The notes under the pieces were generated by a model. It ran no database searches. It saw only the letters and a program-made list of their open reading frames with translations, and was not told where the DNA came from. A stretch of DNA of 35,834 nucleotides. Origin: Gnetum montanum. Lineage: Eukaryota > Streptophyta > Gnetopsida > Gnetales > Gnetaceae. The stretch covers positions 52,916-88,749 of the forward strand of contig MNCI01009367.1 in assembly GCA_015680685.1 (NCBI GenBank), given 5' to 3'. Below are positions 30,430 to 35,834 of this stretch, one piece after another (the stretch's first letter is position 1; each line of letters opens with the position of its first letter). The position numbers and the translations under genes are program-made.

Positions 30430-31084
30430 GCATCTAGAAGTTAAATTGCAATAGGCAATGATGATACGATGATATAAAATTTATCATAGTTATATAAAAT
30501 CTTCAAAATTTACACGTTAGTAAGCTTACCTTAAATTAAATTAACTCATATATTTGACAAGGTGAATCCCTTTTTTAAAGCTTTAAACTAAAATGTAATG
30601 AGCTATGCATGTGTCATTGCATCTCATAAATTATTGGATATGGTTTGGTTTGATTCAAGATAACTTGGTGCATTCATTTTTAAGAATTTAATGCTCTTAA
30701 GGAAATTTTTGTAAGTGGTCTCAATTGGAAAACAAAACGTAAACTTATGTGATGGTAGCCTTGGAAAAGCACATAAACTTGATGCGATGTAAATGAGCCA
30801 TGGTGCCTTAGAGGTGATGTGATGTATATTAGCCTAACAGAGACAAGAGTGGAAGTGGAATTTCATTTCTTTTTGTGGGTATTACCTTCATTGGTAGACT
30901 TAGTCCTCGATCCTTCATTGGTCTCCCCTGAATCGTTGCAGATTGGTTAGTCTCGCTTGAATATTCGCATTCATATTTTACGATGAAAAGCACGAATAAC
31001 AGCACCATAGTAATGATGATTCTAATGGTGTAACTGTCCTCTACTTTTTGAGTTTTACTTTTCTATTATCAGTATCTACACCAT

Positions 31085-31405
31085 GCTAGAGGACAAAAAC
31101 TACGGGTTATAAATGGAGGAAACGTGTTCACTTTCAAAATTGCGGAGAAAACGAGTAACGAGTCTTCTGCGCCATGCACAAAATTTTCGTGAAGTATCTT
31201 TTCAGGAATACGCATTCGCTTTCAATGCTAAAATTGTGAGAAAACGCGTATAGCATCTTGTGGGTCCATGTACAAACATTTCGAGAAGGTTCACATTTAC
31301 TTTGACCTAAAAGAAACCGGAGGACAATTCACGTTCATTGAATGCCAAAATTATGGAAAAAATGTCTACCGCTTCCTCTCAGCCCATGCACAAAATTTCT
31401 GAGAA
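31085..31405 (+). repeat. Minisatellite, about three ~110-bp units
   Basis: Diverged units with GTTCACTTTCAAAATTGCGG, GAGAAAACG(A/C)GTA and CCATGCACAAAATTT parts at about 31085, 31195 and 31285. Homologous to 19264-19490. Confidence 0.7.
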
Positions 31406-31445
31406 GCTTCCTCGAGAGACTTAGTTCAAAAAAGACCAAAAATAG

Positions 31446-31958
31446 ATGGTAGAGGGTAAAATATGGTTTTTTTATAGAGATCTTAGGTATTCGCCTAAGC
31501 ATACAGTTGAGAACGAGCATTACGTGAATTATCGTTCACCTCATCCTCTAAATGCAATGAACCTACAAAGTTTTCACAAGAACAGAGTAGTTGCTGCAAT
31601 ATTGTGGCTTTTCTGGATCTATGTTATTTTCCATTCTAGCTTTATTTATAACGATAGTGTTAGCCCTAGCCCTGGACCCATTGACTATTGCTATCTTGAG
31701 TCTTGTGACTGCAATCATCCTTTCTCCCGGTTTCAATTAAGGTTTACCCATAATGGCTGTGTTACCCCTGGCCTTATGGCTGTAATCATCCTTCTCCTAG
31801 ATGCAATTACTGCTCTCGTGGTTACCTTATGTGATTTGATGGTTAAAGCTTACTGCTCTTTGACTGTGCGGAGTATCTTGCCACCAAACTTACACCGGAT
31901 TTACTGTTGTGCTGAATTTACAGGGCAGGGCGATTGGAATTTATATGGTAAACGTTAA
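31446..31958 (+). CDS. Hypothetical short membrane-like ORF, copy B
   Basis: A 170-residue frame, opening MVEGKIWFFYRDLRYSPKH and sharing a hydrophobic segment VVAAILWLFWIYVIF with copy A at 19521. A second hydrophobic stretch (LMAVIILLLDAITALVVTL) lies near residues 112-130. The TATAAAAG found just before copy A's ATG is here TTCAAAAAAG. It is longer than copy A because of different reading past residue ~75. No family recognised. Differences between copies are mainly amino-acid changing, so it may be non-coding or a gene under little constraint. Host gene, transcribed leader exon or chance frame are all possible. Confidence 0.3.
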   Translation: MVEGKIWFFYRDLRYSPKHTVENEHYVNYRSPHPLNAMNLQSFHKNRVVAAILWLFWIYVIFHSSFIYNDSVSPSPGPIDYCYLESCDCNHPFSRFQLRFTHNGCVTPGLMAVIILLLDAITALVVTLCDLMVKAYCSLTVRSILPPNLHRIYCCAEFTGQGDWNLYGKR

Positions 31959-31990
31959 CAGTCAGACAGATAAGCACGTTTAAGAATCCA

Positions 31991-34900
31991 GAGAAAAAAA
32001 ATCTGCCCATGGGGACGAGTCTCACTTAAGAACTCCAAAAAACCACTTTCAAGATGGTTGATTTTTGAGCTTTCCATGATTTTGTTTTTATCCAAAAGGC
32101 TCCAATGAGTATCTACATGTTTTGGAGTCCAAGCATTCAATTGAAAGAAGTTTTGTGTTTATTGGCCAGTAAGTGAGCATGAAAGTCATTATGTTTATGG
32201 ATGTTAACATGATGCGATGTAAAGCATAAGATACACATGTACACAACATAAAATTGTTGTGGTTAAGAAACTTTCTAGGATACCTTGGAACATCGCACTT
32301 GTGACCATGATTGTAAGTCAAATCAATCAAACGTGCATTATTTGGGCCTTTCTATGAACCTTGGAACCATCCCCGCTGCTACGGCTACAAGAAACTTCAA
32401 GTCAAATCAATCAATATTTACATAAACACTTTTTCTATAGAGCAGCCCTTGGAACCATCCCACTTCCACTTCCATGATTAAAAGAAATGTCAAGTCAATC
32501 AAGATTTACATAAACATGGTCTTTCCGAAAAGTCACGTCAATCAAGATTTTCATAAATGTGGTCTTTCTATACACTGGGCTTGTCCATGAACATTAAAAC
32601 GATCCCCACTAAGTCAAGTTAAACGAGCTTGCAAAAAAAGTCAAGTCTGTCACATGTTATAGTTTTTGGATTTTCTATGAACCTTGAAAGCATCTGGTAA
32701 TGAGCCAAGTCAAAATGGAAATTTTTATCATGTTCAGGGGTAACATTTGCACGTTAGCATTGACGATGGTTTGTTCATCAGCGTAGCCTAATTTTACGGC
32801 TTCACGATTTATTTTAAGTTTTCTTTCTCCAGAAATTATACGTTATTTTTAGAAGTACATTTTCTCATCCTCTCTGTGGATATTACGAGGCAATTAAAGG
32901 ACGAGCTCAAACACTAATAAAATATGCACATTGCATTTCATTCCTTTAAGATCCTTCCTTACTTGCATTACCAAAATGAAGAGACAAAGCTTCCATGAAC
33001 GCCAATCCGTTGCTGCAATTTTATAGAATAATTTTAGGGCTCTTCTCTGATTCTCACGTTTAGTTTGACTGATTTTAACTAGTTTAACTATATATTTATA
33101 ATATATATCTATTATTTAGCTCGAGAGAATCTTATATATTTTACAAATTAATAAAATCTCGAATTGATTTATTGAGAATTGATATTCATATTGAAAACCA
33201 AAATCAAAATGACTGTACCTTATTCAATAATAATTCTTGTGAAAATTTCTATTAATTTGATTTATAGTGTTTCTTTTCCATGGCGTAGACTTTACATAGC
33301 ATTTTTTTTCTATGGCCTGGACTTTCCATGCACTGTATTGGTCTCTCGGCCAAAAATATTGCCTGCCAAGAAACAGGTACTTGCAACTTGGAAGCTACAA
33401 CATGCGTATTTTCCCCCAAAGCAGGAATCACTTGGTTGGTTGGCATGACTTGGTTGGTTGGCATGTTGCAGGAAAAAACTTGTATCATTTGTTTTTTTTT
33501 TCCCTTATTAATGCTTAGTCAATTTGTATTTTTCAACGAAAATGTAATACCCGTTCCATATATCTGATGGGTCTTTAGACTTAATAAAGCTTCAATTTTG
33601 TCTTCCTTCCCTTTTAAAACCATTTTAATTAGACATGTTAAAGATTATATAGATTTTATTTGCATGTAAATGGTTGTTCAAATAGTTATAAGAATATTTT
33701 TTTATTATTCATAGTTTGCATATTTTTTCTTTTCAAAAATATTTTTAGAATTAAATTTACCCTGCCTTTTAATCTTATAACTATATTTTAAAAAGTTTGG
33801 ATTTGCTGAAGTTTAGAGCCCTTAAAAATCATAATTTTGGGAGACTTTGGATAGTGTTAGTGGTTGCAAAATTTTGCAAGAATTGCAAAAGAATTGTGAT
33901 AAGTAAAATTGTAAGTCTAGATTTCAGAGAAATCCTCCAAAGATATTAAAATTATGTTTTAAAAGTAACTGTATCATAAATAAGTTTATATCACCGTTTC
34001 TATTTATTAAAAATAGATAAATATATCATTTTTGTAAAATTCAGTATATGAAATAGACGTAGATGTATCATGTCGTTAAAGGTCAAAATTGCTTTGGAAC
34101 GTGATTGCGTTTGGGAATTGTGAACCAGAATCAATAATGCTCTGTTTATGAAAATTCGTTAAGAACCGTAATCCTGATGAAGCATGATGATTAATTTCCA
34201 GTATTTTAACTAATTACTAGCAGGAAAGATTCGCAAACTCAAATGATTTCTCTCCTGATGACATCTGCCCATCCTTAACTATACTGGCTCTCTTATTTTC
34301 TATGAATTCTCTAATTACTGTAACCTTCTGTTTTATCTGAAACTTGGTTTTAGTTCTCAGATTTTGAATTTGTTCTGTATCAGAAAAAGCTCCTAACCCA
34401 TGCTCACATGTTCGCATCTTTTTCTTGAAAAGAAGTCGCATGGCCGTCAAGGGAAACGGTAAAAAATGAGGGAAAAAAACTGAAAGTGATTTATGCACCT
34501 TGTTCATTTAATCTTGTAAAACATCATTGCTTCTCTGTTTACAATTTCATTCCATTTGAAGTCAACTATGACGAGGAAATCGACACTTCAAAATAGGACC
34601 TCTGTTTCTTGCTATGTTACGTGTCTCTGCACGTAAGCAACATCCAATAAAGAGGCCAGTCATTCCGAATAACACTTGCCCCCCACCCCCCCACTTACTA
34701 CGGAAGTGTCCACCCGAAGAAATTATAAAATCAATAATCATACTTGTGGAGCAAAGAATCTTAAATTAGGAAATAGGTTTTGGAACTAAAATTCTTACTT
34801 TGGTAATACAAGGCTATAATATTACACAACAAAAATGGAAGAGCCGAGCTTGCATGACAAATGATTGTTTGGACAGTGCATTAGAAAAATTTGCAATTTG

Positions 34901-35277
34901 AAATGAGGATTAAGGATATTTTAAAATGAGTTTATGAGCCTAAGGTGGGTTTAGGAGACGAATGTATTTGGAATACTAAATTTCACTTTTTATATTAATT
35001 TTATAATAAAATTGATAGTGCACATGTGTCATATTACAATCTTACAAATTGATAGTGCACATGTGTCACAATGAGAGATGGCCATGGAGACTAATTTATA
35101 GAAAGCTCTAGAGGTATGAACTTCAAAGTCTACACGTTTTTGTTTGAGTATCACCTTGACCCATTAGGACATAGAATACAAGTGTGTTTTTCATGATGGT
35201 GCTTATAGAAGCCATACCAACAATGATTATATGTTCTATATAATTGACATTGGAAAATTACTAAAGCTATCTTATTA
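31991..35277. other. AT-rich spacer, no gene supported
   Basis: No coding gene is supported. Contents: diverged ~80-100-bp repeats with GTCAA(AT)CAATCAA..TTTACATAAAC at 32318-32580; an 18-bp tandem pair (CTTGGTTGGTTGGCATG) at 33431-33466; and a C-rich tract at 34680-34692. A 66-codon minus-strand frame near 34220-34420 was considered and not accepted. Confidence 0.5.
35009..35068 (+). repeat. 23-bp direct repeat
   Basis: AATTGATAGTGCACATGTGTCA at 35009-35031 and again at 35046-35068, 37 bp apart. Recent local duplication by eye. Confidence 0.85.
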
Positions 35278-35610
35278 TATAAAAAGGGGGATAAAAATAA
35301 TTTGAACGATTATTAAATGATTATTGTGAGAAATATTTTTGCTAAGTTGTTGGGCACAATGCTAGAAAAGAGAATCAATTATTGGGCTAAAAGTAACCAA
35401 GTTAGGGCAAGATGTTAAGCAAACAACATCACTCCACTATTGATCATTTAGTTATTCTTAGACACTACATAGAGTTTGCAAGAATGCCTACTAAAATGAT
35501 TCAGTGATTTGTACAAAACTATGGTTGCACTTGCATAAAATTGGCCTCCCTTCACATTTCATTACAACTCAAAGATTGTATGAAGAAGTGATTATTGAAA
35601 TTACAGACCA
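35278..35610 (+). pseudogene. LINE reverse-transcriptase remnant
   Basis: Non-LTR RT text in shifting frames: YKKGDKNNLNDY-stop-MIIV and LLGTMLEKRINYWAKSNQVRA (35278-35430), then STIDHLVILRHYIEFARMP in another frame (35431-35500), then LHKIGLPSHFITTQRLYEEV (35531-35600). These match the plant LINE order KKGDxxxxxNYRxI..LAKLxxxxLExR, then TxDHIxxLRxxxE, then LxxxGLP..xxxxxxLYxxV. The FVDFxKAFD segment between is deleted. Downstream text to the window end is not recognisable. Confidence 0.7.
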
Positions 35611-35834
35611 TAATTGAAAGAAAAATTTGTTGACATTTCCAAAGTTCAAAACATTTTGAATATTTTATTAAAAACATTTGTTTAGCTTGTATCCTGAGAC
35701 TTTATCCCAAAAACTTTGTGGTCCATGAAGAGGAAAATATAATAGCTTTTGCTATTTAAGGGGTTATGACTCCTCTTGCATTTTGATGTAGAGAGTCCAT
35801 AGTAGCTATGGTAATATTGGAAGAGGGATATGGG

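Larger units (their letters stand above)
30430..31990 (+). repeat. Segmental duplication, copy B (partner 18990-20080)
   Basis: Matches copy A in order and orientation, with the kinase gene start on its left as in copy A. The offset grows from 11373 bp (kinase leader) to 11925 bp (ORF start) through indels, including an extra minisatellite unit here. Confidence 0.85.

Noticed and set aside
34217-34507. Minus-strand 96-residue frame with helical, Lys-rich text
   Set aside because: No recognised domain, no splice context and no second copy; it may be chance.
1-35834. tRNA genes, rRNA, CRISPR arrays, organelle insertions
   Set aside because: None recognised by eye on either strand; the repeat arrays here lack CRISPR unit/spacer regularity.

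Overview
This window looks like nuclear DNA from a seed plant with a large, repeat-rich genome. A gymnosperm is my best guess, because of the old nested LTR retrotransposons, the long AT-rich spacers and a lone receptor-kinase gene. The sequence itself does not fix the species. No tRNA, rRNA, CRISPR or organelle genes were seen.

Positions 1-14496 are the 3' two thirds of a decayed Ty3/gypsy retrotransposon of the Tat lineage. In order it holds: end of gag/protease, a solo LTR inserted inside the protease (593-2274), the end of protease, a 4.3-kb non-pol stretch, reverse transcriptase, RNase H, a second (archaeal-type) RNase H, integrase, a tandem-repeat-rich 3' region, a polypurine tract and the 3' LTR (12613-14496). 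The 4.3-kb stretch between protease and reverse transcriptase carries a gene on the opposite strand. I could model it as five exons whose canonical splice sites keep one reading frame over about 865 codons, with about 17 premature stops. This is the most unusual object in the window.

Positions 14497-17512 are the 3' end of a second Ty3/gypsy (Athila-like) element with its own polypurine tract and LTR. The Tat element sits inside it, and it sits inside a broken copy of a receptor-kinase gene, so three levels of nesting are visible.

Positions 17517-25836 are a degenerate duplicate of the gene region. They hold a 5' fragment of the kinase gene, a short ORF with a minisatellite upstream (19264-19937), an inverted leucine-rich-repeat fragment (21588-22425), and a pair of LTRs in tail-to-tail inverted orientation (22431-24419).

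Positions 25837-29108 (minus strand) are the one near-intact host gene. It encodes a leucine-rich-repeat receptor kinase of the Xa21/FLS2/EFR type (LRR-XII, non-RD), with one intron in the kinase and a single in-frame TAG at codon 142. Downstream on the plus strand, 30430-31990 repeats the short-ORF segment seen at 18990-20080. The gene-plus-ORF block is therefore a segmental duplication about 11.4-11.9 kb apart. The right end is AT-rich spacer with a LINE reverse-transcriptase remnant at about 35278-35610.

A theme across the window is that each of the four complete LTRs outside the Athila-like one has, upstream of its TATA box, a dense cluster of a short palindromic motif private to that LTR. 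Their downstream (R/U5) parts are shared in pairs. The motif of the Tat 3' LTR also recurs in introns of the antisense gene and beside the protease end. This suggests, but does not prove, a self-recognition system encoded by the element. Two N positions at 4085 and 11405 are assembly joins flanked by duplicated sequence.
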